Of a DNA stretch of 64,000 nucleotides, positions 1 through 9,527 are shown one piece after another. The position numbers and the translations under genes are program-made. The notes under the pieces were generated by a model. It saw only the letters and a program-made list of their open reading frames with translations, searched no databases and had not been told where the DNA came from. The first letter of the stretch is position 1. Each line of letters begins with the position of its first letter. The stretch is from Cytobacillus sp. NJ13 (GTDB lineage: Bacteria; Bacillota; Bacilli; Bacillales; Cytobacillaceae), in the NCBI GenBank assembly GCA_030348385.1, contig JAUCFP010000006.1, forward strand, positions 620,001 through 684,000, read 5' to 3'.

Positions 1-2160
1 CAGGACAAGCCGGGAAGCGTGGATAGTCAGCATGCGCCCGAAACAGCCAGCCACGATGGAATAAGAACGAACAGCAAGACCGGTGAAGAATATATACAGA
101 TTCTAAAAGATGGCACCTGGGAGGACTTATTGGTAAAAGGGGTAAACATGGGGGTTGCAAAGCCTGGCACCTTTCCTGGTGAAACGGGAATAACAGAAGC
201 AGAATATTTCCGATGGTTCAAAGCGATTGGAGATATGAATGCCAATGCCATCAGGATATATACATTGCATCCGCCTGCGTTTTATGAAGCCTTTCACAAA
301 TACAACCAGATTGCGGAAAAGCCATTATTTTTATTCCATGGTGTCTGGGTCAATGAAGAAACACTGGTTAAGGAGCAAGACGCATTCTCAGATGCTGTTA
401 CAGCAGATTTCAAAAATGAAATGAAGCAAATGGTCGATATCGTTCATGGTAATGCTGTTATTGAGGAGAGACCAGGCCATGCGTCAGGTGAATATATTTA
501 TGATATCTCCCCATACGTGCTGGGTTTTATGATTGGAATCGAGTGGGATCCGGAGGCGGTTGCAGGCACCAACGATAAACATAAAGGCCTGCAGCAATTT
601 TCAGGTGAGTATTTTCAAACAGAGGGTGCTGAACCATTTGAAGTATGGCTGGCAGAAATGATGGATTATGCTGTGAAATATGAAACAGAGAACTATCAAT
701 GGCAGCATACCATGAGCTTTACCAACTGGGTAACAACCGATCTTTTGACTCATCCTTCAGAGCCTTCCATTAAGGAAGATATGGTCACTGTCAACCCTAA
801 CCATATAAAAAAAACAGATAAGCTTCATGCCGGACTTTTCGCTTCCTATCATGTGTATCCTTATTATCCTGACTTCCTTAACTATGAAGAGAAGTATGTC
901 AATTACATCGATTCAAAAGGGGAAAGGAATAATTATGCAGGCTATCTTCATGATTTAATCGCTGTCCACAAGATGCCAGTTATGGTAGCGGAATTCGGAG
1001 TCCCTTCGTCCAGGGGGATGACCCATGAGAACGTTGGGGGCATGAATCAGGGATTTCACTCCGAGGAAGAGCAAGGAAAAATAAACAGCCGGCTGTTTAA
1101 GTCCATCGTTTCAGAAGGATATGCCGGCGGCCTTGTGTTTTCCTGGCAGGATGAATGGTTCAAGCGAACATGGAATACAATGGATTATGATAATCCTGAC
1201 AGGCGCCCATACTGGTCGAACAGGCAAACAAATGAACAGCATTTCGGGCTGCTGAGCTTTGAGCCTGGTAAAAATGAAGCTGGAATATATGTGGATGGCA
1301 TTACAGGTGATTGGAAAAAGCTGAATGCGAAACCTGTCTACAGTTCCGGGAGTGAGAATTCTTACTTGAAGAATATGTATGTTCGCTCTGATGAGGAACA
1401 CTTATATATCCGGCTGGATTATAACCGTCCTATTGACATAGAGAATGAGACCACCCGTTTGCTGATCGATACCATTGCAGAGCAGGGACAAACTTCGATT
1501 CCGGTTCTGACAGGAAAGGTCAAAACGGACTTCGGAGTTGACTTTATGGCAGAAATAGGCGGACAGAATTCCAGGCTTTTAATAGATAGCTATTATGATA
1601 CTTTCTACTATCATTATAGCCATATGCTGAAAATGATTCCGAATGATAGCTATGCCAATAAAAAGGATAATGGAGTCTTCCATCCCATCAGGTTAGCACT
1701 GAATAAGGAATTAACTATTCCAACAACAGGGGAAACGAAACCGTTCAAGTCCTATGAGACAGGTAATTTACAGTTTGGGAATGCAAATCCTGCTCATGAA
1801 AACTTCAATTCATTAACCGATATAAGCATTAGCAAGAGTAAAAAAGTAATGGAGATCAGACTTCCGTGGGCCTTGCTAAATATAAAGGATCCCAGCCAAA
1901 AAGAGATATTTGGGGATCTATGGAGAGAAGGTCTCGCAGGCAGCCAAACAATTGAGGGATTAAGAATTAGTGCAGTGTCGGCGGACAGAGAAGGTATCTT
2001 GGATTCTTTTCCAAAGATGCAAGATGGAGTGCTACATGGAAAAGATTCTGCCTATTATTCCTGGGAACTGTGGGAAGAGCCAGATTACCATGAAAGGCTT
2101 AAAAAGTCCTATCATATTATGAAAAAATTATTTGACTCCATAGAGTCGGGAGAGAAGTAA
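1..2160 (+). CDS. TIM-barrel glycoside hydrolase-like protein with C-terminal carbohydrate-binding-like domain (5' partial)
   Basis: The reading frame is open from the first base, so the true start probably lies before the window; a GTG at 19 is the first internal candidate and has no obvious ribosome binding site. The N-terminal ~420 residues look like a beta/alpha-barrel glycosidase: GIEWDP (possible acid/base Glu) and MVAEFGVPSS (possible nucleophile Glu) sit where clan GH-A enzymes carry their two catalytic glutamates, followed by a barrel-end segment with FSWQDEW. From about residue 425 a VDGITGDW segment opens a beta-rich region resembling CBM9/DOMON carbohydrate-binding domains. The stop abuts the ATG of the response regulator, so it is cotranscribed with a two-component pair. 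Substrate unknown; an exopolysaccharide role is inference. Confidence 0.6.
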   Translation, partial: QDKPGSVDSQHAPETASHDGIRTNSKTGEEYIQILKDGTWEDLLVKGVNMGVAKPGTFPGETGITEAEYFRWFKAIGDMNANAIRIYTLHPPAFYEAFHKYNQIAEKPLFLFHGVWVNEETLVKEQDAFSDAVTADFKNEMKQMVDIVHGNAVIEERPGHASGEYIYDISPYVLGFMIGIEWDPEAVAGTNDKHKGLQQFSGEYFQTEGAEPFEVWLAEMMDYAVKYETENYQWQHTMSFTNWVTTDLLTHPSEPSIKEDMVTVNPNHIKKTDKLHAGLFASYHVYPYYPDFLNYEEKYVNYIDSKGERNNYAGYLHDLIAVHKMPVMVAEFGVPSSRGMTHENVGGMNQGFHSEEEQGKINSRLFKSIVSEGYAGGLVFSWQDEWFKRTWNTMDYDNPDRRPYWSNRQTNEQHFGLLSFEPGKNEAGIYVDGITGDWKKLNAKPVYSSGSENSYLKNMYVRSDEEHLYIRLDYNRPIDIENETTRLLIDTIAEQGQTSIPVLTGKVKTDFGVDFMAEIGGQNSRLLIDSYYDTFYYHYSHMLKMIPNDSYANKKDNGVFHPIRLALNKELTIPTTGETKPFKSYETGNLQFGNANPAHENFNSLTDISISKSKKVMEIRLPWALLNIKDPSQKEIFGDLWREGLAGSQTIEGLRISAVSADREGILDSFPKMQDGVLHGKDSAYYSWELWEEPDYHERLKKSYHIMKKLFDSIESGEK

Positions 2161-2532
2161 ATGAAAAAGATATTGATTGCAGAGGATGAAGAAATTCTGC
2201 GCATGCTTATTGCTGACACTCTGGAAGATGGGGATTTTGAAGTCGATGAAGCTGAAGATGGAGAAGAAGCCCTGATGCTGCTGGAAAAAAAGCAATTTGA
2301 TTTGGTCATCCTGGATTATATGATGCCTGTACTTACTGGCCTTGATGTCATCAGGAAAATCCGGTGTGAGCAGGCTCTTAACAAAGAAGTGAAAATATTA
2401 ATGTTATCTGCCAAAAGCCAGCAAAATGAACAGGAAGAGGTTTTAAAGGCAGGGGCCGATTATTTCATTGTTAAACCATTCAGCCCTCTTCAATTATTTG
2501 AGAAGGTTGGAGAAATACTAGATGAAGCTTAG
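2161..2532 (+). CDS. Stand-alone CheY-like response regulator
   Basis: A 123-residue receiver domain with nothing attached. The acidic pocket (E8, D9), phospho-acceptor Asp52 in VILDYMMP, a Ser/Thr switch region (LMLSAKS) and the conserved Lys in FIVKPF are all present. It starts directly after the stop of the glycosidase-like gene and its last 11 bases overlap the start of the hybrid kinase, so the three are translationally coupled. As a single-domain regulator it must act by protein contact or phosphotransfer rather than DNA binding; the adjacent kinase is the likely partner. The target is unknown. Confidence 0.9.
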   Translation: MKKILIAEDEEILRMLIADTLEDGDFEVDEAEDGEEALMLLEKKQFDLVILDYMMPVLTGLDVIRKIRCEQALNKEVKILMLSAKSQQNEQEEVLKAGADYFIVKPFSPLQLFEKVGEILDEA

Positions 2533-5395
2533 CAATTATATAAAGAAGAGCCTGACCAGACAAATTGTGGCTCTAATGATGTTATTTGCTTTAATGCTCT
2601 CAGTGGGATTGGCCATTCTACTATTGCTGGAGGAGCATATTAATGATTCTTTTTACCAGGACCGTGAAAAACTTGTAAAGAAAGAAGCTATTGTTCAGGA
2701 GATTGAGAGCAGCTTTAATTTGGTCTTCTTTAATATCAGAGGTTATTTCGCTTATAACAATTCCGAATTAAAAACCAATGCCATTTCCTTAAGGCCGGAG
2801 ATCAGAAAACTGATTAGCGATTTTAATGAGACAGCGGAGACTTCAGAAGAAAAGGCGTTTGGCAAAGAAATGAACGAGTTTGCAGATTTTTATTTTATTG
2901 AAAGGCTTCCTATTTCTGTCGAGTATTTTGAATCAGGACACATGGATGAAGTTATTAAAATGGCTGAATCGGGAACAACTGCAAGAATTAATAACTTTCA
3001 GAATGATACGCATCACTTTCTGCAAAAATTAAAATCTGATCTAGACGATAGGGTTCAGCTATTAATAATACAACAATCCTACATTCAAACAGGTTTTTTT
3101 CTCTTTCTTGTTATTATTCTGGTAATCTTGTTTAGGATGATCAGAATTATGTTCAAGAAGGTTGGTCAGCCTCTCACTCAGTTTGCTCATGCTGCTGATG
3201 AAATTGCCAGGGGAGGAAATGCGGAACTGAATGTAGGACAGGATCGGATGGATGAATTGGCAGTCTTGTCTGTTGCCTTTAGTAAAATGGTGAAAACACT
3301 GCAGGAAAAAGAGCAGGATTTGCTTGCTCAAAATGAGGAGCTGCTTGCCCAGCAGGACGAGCTTCAAGTTCAGAGTGAAGCATTGGAAGAGGCACTGGGA
3401 ACCATGCGGTCAAATGAGAGAAAACTTGAGCGGCGGAATGATTTGATCAATGGCATCTCCAATTCGCTGCAAAAACAGGAAGTGCTGGAGAGCATTGTGA
3501 TGAATATGTCCTATGTCATTGAAGCAGACTGCGGGTTAATTGTGATGCTTGAAAATAATGAATCTGCTTCATTTGGGATTTCATCATTTGGAGTTGAACA
3601 ATTCAAGAATCATTTAACAAGCGGATTAATTGAGAGGCTGAAGCAAACAAAAGAAGGTTTTGCTGTTAAGAGACAATTGCTTCAAGAGGAAAAAGGCTAC
3701 CATAAAAAAACCGTTTTCGGCTATGATCTGTATTTGCCGATTATCTCTTCAAACCAAGAGGTTAAAGCTGTCATGGTGTTCACCAGATACGGATTTCCTT
3801 TTATACAGAAGCATATGGATGAATACACGGCATTATCCAAACAGATTGGATTGTCGCTTGATAAAATCAGCACCTATGAAAACTCTGAAGCTGATAGAAA
3901 ATTAAATCAGGATATCCTCAACACTGTAAAGGAAGGTCTGCAGTATGTTGACAGGGACGGCTGCATCATGCAAGTCAACAAACAGCTTTGCGAAATATTC
4001 CACTGCGAGGATGGCTTTGATGGGATTGTTGGACAGACCTGGGATAAGTGGAGCGTTCTTCTAAAGAAGCAGGTAGTGGATGAAGATGTTTTTACCGAAT
4101 TCATCTGGCGTGCTTTTAATGGTGAAACATCCAGCGGGGAAACGTTTGTATATAAAACCAAGGATAGAGGGCATGTATGCCAGATGTACTGTGAAGCCCT
4201 TTATCAGAATAATGAGCGTGTAGGAACTGTATTGGTTCATAGGGATATTACGAGGGAATTTAAAGTGGATGAAATGAAATCGGAGTTTGTCAGCACCGTC
4301 AGCCATGAATTGAGAACACCGCTTGCCAGCATTTTAGGTTTCTCGGAGCTTCTGCTGAACCGGGAGCTCAAGGCGGAAAAGCAGAAGAAATATTTGATGA
4401 CAATATTAAATGAGGCTAAGAGGCTTACTTCGCTGATCAATGATTTTCTTGATGTCCAGCGGATGGAATCCGGTAAACAAACGTACGAAAAAAAATATAT
4501 TGAACTTCTCCCTATTATTGAGAAGGTAATAGATAATCAGCAGGTGCAGACGGATGTTCACAGGATTATTTTGGAATCATTTGATGGAAATGACCTTATT
4601 CTTGGAGATTCCTGCAAAATTGAACAGGTATTTTCCAATTTAATAAGCAATGCCATCAAATATTCACCCTCTGGAGGGCCTGTTTATATAAGATTATTCG
4701 AGGAAAACGGCTTGCTTCATATTGAAGTGGAAGATCATGGACTAGGGATTCCGGAAAATGCAGCAGTTGATATTTTTAAAAAGTTTTATAGAGTGGATAA
4801 TTCAGATAGGCGGAGGATTGGCGGAACGGGGCTGGGACTTTCAATCGTCCAGGAAATTGTGAAGGCGCATGATGGAGATATAAATGTCTTTTCAAAGTAC
4901 GGGGAAGGAAGTACTTTCAGAGTTTCCATTCCCGCTGTCTATAAGCCTTCCCACGGTTTGGATGAGAACATTCATCAAAGCGGAACACGCTATGAGGTGC
5001 TGGTCATTGAAGATGATCAAAGCTTGGCAGAATTGATTATTCAGGAACTAACGGAAACCAATTTGCATGCGAAGCATTTCAATACCGGAAGGGATGCCCT
5101 GGCGTATATGGAAAATCACCTTCCTGATGCGATTGTACTTGATATCATGCTTGATGAAGGTCTTGATGGATGGAGTATTATGAAAATATTGAAGCGAAAT
5201 GAAGTGCTCAGTCATATTCCAATTATTATCTCAACGGCCTTGGATGAAAAAGAAAAAGGCCTGTCACTGGGAGCGCATGATTACTTCATAAAGCCATATC
5301 AGTCGGGAAGCTTATCTATGGCCATTTTGCAGACATTGCTTAAGGTTGGAAAGGCGGGCCAAATACTGATTCCTGAAGATTCACCCGGTGATTGA
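2522..5395 (+). CDS. Membrane hybrid sensor histidine kinase (HAMP-GAF-PAS-HisKA-HATPase-REC)
   Basis: 957 residues. Two membrane helices (about 13-35 and 187-207) bracket an extracytoplasmic helical sensor domain. A HAMP segment, a Gln/Glu-rich coiled coil (about 260-300), a GAF-like domain (about 310-460) and a PAS domain (about 470-585) follow. The kinase core has His595 in VSHELRTP, the N box NLISNAIKYSP, G1 DHGLGIP and G2 GTGLGLSIV. A C-terminal receiver domain carries Asp874 in IVLDIML and the Lys of FIKPY. The start overlaps the preceding regulator by 11 bp, with GGAGAA upstream. It probably autophosphorylates and passes phosphate to its own receiver and to the neighbouring CheY-like protein. 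The signal is not evident. Confidence 0.9.
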   Translation: MKLSNYIKKSLTRQIVALMMLFALMLSVGLAILLLLEEHINDSFYQDREKLVKKEAIVQEIESSFNLVFFNIRGYFAYNNSELKTNAISLRPEIRKLISDFNETAETSEEKAFGKEMNEFADFYFIERLPISVEYFESGHMDEVIKMAESGTTARINNFQNDTHHFLQKLKSDLDDRVQLLIIQQSYIQTGFFLFLVIILVILFRMIRIMFKKVGQPLTQFAHAADEIARGGNAELNVGQDRMDELAVLSVAFSKMVKTLQEKEQDLLAQNEELLAQQDELQVQSEALEEALGTMRSNERKLERRNDLINGISNSLQKQEVLESIVMNMSYVIEADCGLIVMLENNESASFGISSFGVEQFKNHLTSGLIERLKQTKEGFAVKRQLLQEEKGYHKKTVFGYDLYLPIISSNQEVKAVMVFTRYGFPFIQKHMDEYTALSKQIGLSLDKISTYENSEADRKLNQDILNTVKEGLQYVDRDGCIMQVNKQLCEIFHCEDGFDGIVGQTWDKWSVLLKKQVVDEDVFTEFIWRAFNGETSSGETFVYKTKDRGHVCQMYCEALYQNNERVGTVLVHRDITREFKVDEMKSEFVSTVSHELRTPLASILGFSELLLNRELKAEKQKKYLMTILNEAKRLTSLINDFLDVQRMESGKQTYEKKYIELLPIIEKVIDNQQVQTDVHRIILESFDGNDLILGDSCKIEQVFSNLISNAIKYSPSGGPVYIRLFEENGLLHIEVEDHGLGIPENAAVDIFKKFYRVDNSDRRRIGGTGLGLSIVQEIVKAHDGDINVFSKYGEGSTFRVSIPAVYKPSHGLDENIHQSGTRYEVLVIEDDQSLAELIIQELTETNLHAKHFNTGRDALAYMENHLPDAIVLDIMLDEGLDGWSIMKILKRNEVLSHIPIIISTALDEKEKGLSLGAHDYFIKPYQSGSLSMAILQTLLKVGKAGQILIPEDSPGD

Positions 5396-5518
5396 TTAAA
5401 CCATGCACTCCATTTATAAAATTTCCATCGTGAAAATCTTCCGGCATTCGAATACAGACCTGGCATCAGCTGCTCCAGCATTTAAGATTCTAATTTCAGT
5501 AAAAGATTTATTAATAAC

Positions 5519-5571
5519 AGGCACCCGGATCTTTAGTCATCAAAATGGCTTAAGCTCCGGTGCCTTTTTTT
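5519..5571 (+). terminator. Intrinsic terminator after the two-component operon
   Basis: AGGCACCCGGA and TCCGGTGCCT form a stem with one bulged C, followed directly by TTTTTTT. It ends the 1-5395 operon. The rest of 5396-5694 shows nothing else convincing apart from the AGGAGGG preceding the next gene. Confidence 0.85.
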
Positions 5572-5694
5572 GTATGTTTCAGCTATTTATAGCCGGGTAC
5601 AAGAAATTAAAAGCTTTTAAAGTAAAAGTAGATTTTAGAATCTTTTAAGAGATATGAATGAGATTTGGGTGATACCCCTATAGGAGGGATTTCA

Positions 5695-7377
5695 ATGGAT
5701 AAGGTAGATACCAGGCATATGGCAAGGGATACTGAGAACAAGCGGCAGAAGGCGACTGGCACTCATGGGATGGCTGCTTCTGCGGTTCATGAAGCAACAG
5801 AAGCGGGTGCCGAAATCTTAAGAAACGGCGGCAACGCCATGGATGCCCTTGTTGCCATTCAATTTGCTCTTAGTGTAGTTGAAGTGTTTAACACTGGCAT
5901 AGGAGCAAGCGGATATGTCGTGTATTATGATCAGAAAACAAAAAAGACAAAGGTGATCAACGGTCATTCACAGACCCCATCAGGAGCAGATAAAGATCAG
6001 TTCTTAAATAAAAAAGGAGAGATTACTCCTTACTTTCAGCAGACCATTGATGCCAAGTCAGTAGGCATTCCCGGAATCATGAAGGCTATGGATGAAGGGC
6101 ATCAAAAGTTTGGAACAAAGCCGCTGGAGGACCTGATTGAGCCTGCGGTTAAACTGGCTGAAGAAGGCTTTAGGGTGAACTGGCAATGGGACGAAGTCAT
6201 CGAAATTCTTCATATCAGAATGGGGGAAGAAGCAAAGAAGCTTTTTATGCCGGAAGGAGTTCCGATAGTGAAGGGAGAATGGGTTCGAAACAAAGACCTG
6301 GCAAAGACGCTTAGAATCCTGCAAAGGGAAGGGATCAGGGCTCTTTATGAAGGCGAAATTGCAGATGCCATCATCAAGACGCTTAAGAATCAGGGCGGTA
6401 TTATGACGAAACAGGACCTGCAAAACTATCGGGCTCAAATTGAAGAACCGGTGATGGGAACCTACAGAGACTATGAAATTGCCGTTCCAGGACCACCTAA
6501 TGGAGGAGGGATCGCACTGCTGGAGCTATTAGGAATTCTGGAAGGGTTTGAGCTTAATAAGTATGAAGTATCTTCCTGGGAAAAGTATTATTTATTCTCA
6601 GAGGCTATGAGATTAGCTTTCACTGATAAGCTGGCTTATATGGGAGATCCAAATTTTTCACAAATTCCGGTTGAAGGGCTGCTTCATAAAGAATATTTAG
6701 AAGAACGGCGGGGGAAGATTGACTGGAAATCGAGAAATCCGGAAATTGACTGCGGCAACCCTTGGAAATACCAAGGCAGCGATCGTGCCAAGGGTGAAGT
6801 AAAAGTATATCAAACAGGCAAAGATACTACGCATTTTACCGTTGCGGACAGATGGGGGAACATTGCAGCCTGCACGTCTTCAAATGAGCATATTATGGGT
6901 TCAGGCATCATGGTACCAGGTTACGGATTTTTGCTGAACAATGATTTGACCGATTTTACACCGGAACCAGATCATATTAATAGCCTGGCACCAAATAAAC
7001 AGCCGGTCAGTGCAAAAGTACCTGCAATAGTATTCAGAGATGGGGTGCCTGTTTTAACGCTGGGCTCTCCTGGCGGCCCCACTATTGTTGCTTCAGTTTC
7101 ACAAGTTATCAGCCATATACTCGACTTTGAAATGGATGTAAAAGATGCAATTGAAGAACCCAGGATTTATAACAGTGTGGGTCCAGATGTTTGGTCCGAG
7201 CAAGGTATTGGCCAGAGTGAAATTGATAAGCTCCGAGAAATGGGATTTCAGTTCGATGATACGGACAGGCCAATTGGAAATGTCCAGGCCATTCTTATGG
7301 ATCACAAAACAGGCATGCTGCATGGTGCTGCTGATTCAAGCAGGCCAGGATCAGCGATTGGAATTAACGAAGCGTGA
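5695..7377 (+). CDS. Gamma-glutamyltransferase / hydrolase (Ntn family), cytoplasmic
   Basis: The enzyme family removes or transfers the gamma-glutamyl group of glutathione-like or gamma-glutamyl peptides after autocatalytic cleavage at a Thr. Here the cleavage/nucleophile Thr is about T378, in DTTHFTV. The GIGASGYVVYY, LLNNDLTDF and GSPGGPT motifs of the substrate site are present. I chose ATG 5695, preceded by TAGGAGGG with 6 nt spacing; an upstream TTG at 5665 is in frame but lacks a binding site. At 560 residues the length is normal. No signal peptide is visible, unlike secreted B. subtilis Ggt, so action is probably intracellular. An M20 peptidase follows 31 nt downstream, suggesting a two-step breakdown of gamma-glutamyl compounds (inference). 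Confidence 0.88.
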   Translation: MDKVDTRHMARDTENKRQKATGTHGMAASAVHEATEAGAEILRNGGNAMDALVAIQFALSVVEVFNTGIGASGYVVYYDQKTKKTKVINGHSQTPSGADKDQFLNKKGEITPYFQQTIDAKSVGIPGIMKAMDEGHQKFGTKPLEDLIEPAVKLAEEGFRVNWQWDEVIEILHIRMGEEAKKLFMPEGVPIVKGEWVRNKDLAKTLRILQREGIRALYEGEIADAIIKTLKNQGGIMTKQDLQNYRAQIEEPVMGTYRDYEIAVPGPPNGGGIALLELLGILEGFELNKYEVSSWEKYYLFSEAMRLAFTDKLAYMGDPNFSQIPVEGLLHKEYLEERRGKIDWKSRNPEIDCGNPWKYQGSDRAKGEVKVYQTGKDTTHFTVADRWGNIAACTSSNEHIMGSGIMVPGYGFLLNNDLTDFTPEPDHINSLAPNKQPVSAKVPAIVFRDGVPVLTLGSPGGPTIVASVSQVISHILDFEMDVKDAIEEPRIYNSVGPDVWSEQGIGQSEIDKLREMGFQFDDTDRPIGNVQAILMDHKTGMLHGAADSSRPGSAIGINEA

Positions 7378-7408
7378 CCCGGTGATTATTTTAAAAGGAG
7401 TGATTTTG

Positions 7409-8563
7409 TTGAATCAATATGAAGCCTATTTAGAAGACAAAATGCCTGAAATGATGAACTTGCTCGAGGAACTCGTTAATATAGACAGCGGCTCTTATCA
7501 TAAAGAAGGAGTGGACAAGGTTGGCGCTGTCTTAAGAAAAGAATTTGAGGATTTGGAAATGGATGTTCTTGTTCACCGTGAATCGGAGTATGGAGACCAT
7601 CTGGAGATAAAAGCCGAAAAGGATAGCGACCCCAAAATCATCATTATTGCCCATATGGATACCGTATTTCCAGAAGGAGAAGCGGAAAAACGCCCTTTCA
7701 AAATGATTGGGGATAAAGCCTATGGACCGGGAGTCAGTGATGAAAAGGCCAGCCATGTATCTGTTTTGTACGCAATGAAACTTCTTAAGGAAAGAGGCTC
7801 GGATGCATATAAAAATGTACACCTGATTTTTAATAGTGATGAAGAAATCGGATCACGAAAATCAAAAGCCATTATTAAAGAGGCGTCGATAGGTAAAAAA
7901 TTCTCACTTGTCGTTGAATCCGGAAGGCCGGATGACGGCATAGTCACAGAAAGAAAGGGAATTGGCAGATTTATCTTCGATGTTAAAGGAAAAAGTGCTC
8001 ATGCTGGGGTTGAACCCGAAAGAGGACGAAGCGCCATCGACGAACTTGCACATAAAGTAGTTAAACTTCATGATTTAAATGATTACGAGAGGGGATTATC
8101 GGTCAATGTGGGCTTAATTGACGGCGGCATCTCTTCCAATACCGTCGCCCCAGATGCAGAAGCGCAAGTGGATGTTCGAGTGAAGAACATGGAACAGGCA
8201 AAGGAGATTACTGCAAAAATCACAGAAATTGCAGAGGAGGAGGAAGTGCAGGGTACAGAAACCAGCTTATCAGGTAAAATTGGAAGACCGCCAATGGAAA
8301 AAGTTGCAGGAACGGACAAATTGATTGAGGAAATAAAGGCTGCAGGAGAAGAACTTGGAATGTCTATTAGGGAAGTCAGCACCGGTGGAGGTTCGGATGC
8401 AGCATATACATCCACTGAAGGGGTCCCAACTGTGGACGGCATGGGGCCGCTCGGAGAATTTTCCCACAGTGAGACAGATGAGTATATCGATTTAAAAACA
8501 TTTCCGAAGCGAACAGCTTTACTGGCAAGAACGATTGAAAGGTTAAGCAGGATAGAGCAGTGA
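7409..8563 (+). CDS. M20 family metallopeptidase (carboxypeptidase G2-like)
   Basis: The frame is open further upstream, but TTG at 7409 (or 7406) is placed 8 (or 5) nt after AAAGGAG, giving a 384-residue protein of family length. Zinc-site motifs are visible: IIAHMDTVF (His and catalytic Asp), GPGVSDEK (bridging Asp), SDEEIGS (catalytic Glu-Glu), VVESGRPDDG, and a C-terminal FSHSETDEY His. A lid/dimerisation domain lies at about 175-290 (GKSAHAGVEPERG). Family members release a C-terminal amino acid, often glutamate, or deacylate amino acids. Pairing with gamma-glutamyltransferase suggests peptide or gamma-glutamyl catabolism, but the substrate cannot be fixed from sequence. Confidence 0.87.
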   Translation: MNQYEAYLEDKMPEMMNLLEELVNIDSGSYHKEGVDKVGAVLRKEFEDLEMDVLVHRESEYGDHLEIKAEKDSDPKIIIIAHMDTVFPEGEAEKRPFKMIGDKAYGPGVSDEKASHVSVLYAMKLLKERGSDAYKNVHLIFNSDEEIGSRKSKAIIKEASIGKKFSLVVESGRPDDGIVTERKGIGRFIFDVKGKSAHAGVEPERGRSAIDELAHKVVKLHDLNDYERGLSVNVGLIDGGISSNTVAPDAEAQVDVRVKNMEQAKEITAKITEIAEEEEVQGTETSLSGKIGRPPMEKVAGTDKLIEEIKAAGEELGMSIREVSTGGGSDAAYTSTEGVPTVDGMGPLGEFSHSETDEYIDLKTFPKRTALLARTIERLSRIEQ

Positions 8564-8630
8564 TGATTGCTTCACATTGATATGGCCAGCAAATCTGCAG
8601 GCAGGGAATTAAAAGACAACAGCAATTGCT

Positions 8631-8672
8631 AAAAAGGAGACAATGAAAGTGATTCATTCGTCTCCTTTTTTA
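8631..8672. terminator. Bidirectional terminator between convergent genes
   Basis: AGGAGAC...GTCTCCT arms extended by an inner AATGAA/TTCATT stem, with A-rich sequence on the left and a T run on the right. It can serve both the M20 peptidase and the minus-strand gene ending at 8673. Confidence 0.85.
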
Positions 8673-9518
8673 TTAGAATACACTCTTCATTACATTTAAT
8701 TCGATCAATGCCTTAAGAGAAATAAACGTACAATAATCTTTGATGATCGAAGGATTCAAATCTGCCAGATTAATATTATTATAGTTTCCCTCTGCAAACT
8801 GGAATTTTGAAAAAGGCTCATCTGTATGCCAGCAGTGAATATGGGGGTGGCTTTCAATCCGATCATCAGATGTACTGGAAAAATCCAGCTTATCTGGTTC
8901 AATTACCAAGTGGTCAATTAGATGGTTTATGGCAATTTCATTACTGTACATCGAAGTTACGCCTCTATACCACCCTGGCCAGCTTCCTTCTGATTCATTA
9001 AATTCTGCAGCAAGTATATATTCTGCTATTAACCTTGATAGTTCGCAAACTTTCTTTACTTGCAGGGGCTTTCCGTAATGGGAGGTTCCGATATTATGGA
9101 TACCGCGATGATTTAGTCCTAAATGACGGGAAAGTTCCTTAAGTTTGCTGCTGACATTGGAATCAAAAGCATATTTTCCTAAGCCTGCTGTAAAATGTAC
9201 TGGGTAAAATGAACTCCAGGCCGGTGTTAAAAAAGTATCAGCATCGGTCCGCAGGATATAATCATAATTATTCAGAACGGAATCAGGCTGAATGCTGGCA
9301 ATACAGCTAATGGAATTAAGATATGGATAGTCATGGTATGGCGAATCGTACTCTATTTTTATGCATTCGTCCGGCAATAATTCTAGCGTCTGTTTTGGAC
9401 CGAAAACAACCAAATCTGTATCCTTGCTTTGAATAGAGCGGTAAGAAGTGAATAAGCAGCCAAACTGCAGCAGTAAATCTCTTTTTCCTTCCACGTAAAC
9501 AACTATTGCTCTCTTCAT
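8673..9518 (-). CDS. Glycosyltransferase-like protein (DUF7164-type)
   Basis: 281 residues. The N-terminus MKRAIVVYVEG and the segment YILRTDADTF carry a D-x-D metal/nucleotide-sugar motif typical of GT-A enzymes; SWPGWYRGV and a His-rich end (HPHIHCWHTDEP) resemble DUF7164 proteins. The start ATG follows AGAGGTG. It lies 9 nt downstream of another glycosyltransferase on the same strand, so the two form an operon. The substrate is unknown; the local concentration of sugar transferases suggests glycosylation of a surface or spore component (inference). Confidence 0.65.
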   Translation of the reverse strand: MKRAIVVYVEGKRDLLLQFGCLFTSYRSIQSKDTDLVVFGPKQTLELLPDECIKIEYDSPYHDYPYLNSISCIASIQPDSVLNNYDYILRTDADTFLTPAWSSFYPVHFTAGLGKYAFDSNVSSKLKELSRHLGLNHRGIHNIGTSHYGKPLQVKKVCELSRLIAEYILAAEFNESEGSWPGWYRGVTSMYSNEIAINHLIDHLVIEPDKLDFSSTSDDRIESHPHIHCWHTDEPFSKFQFAEGNYNNINLADLNPSIIKDYCTFISLKALIELNVMKSVF

Positions 9519-9527
9519 TTTGCACCT

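Noticed and set aside
7145..7408. N-terminal extension of the M20 peptidase frame into the gamma-glutamyltransferase gene
   Set aside because: Shadow of the upstream gene; TTG 7409 has a proper binding site and gives family length.
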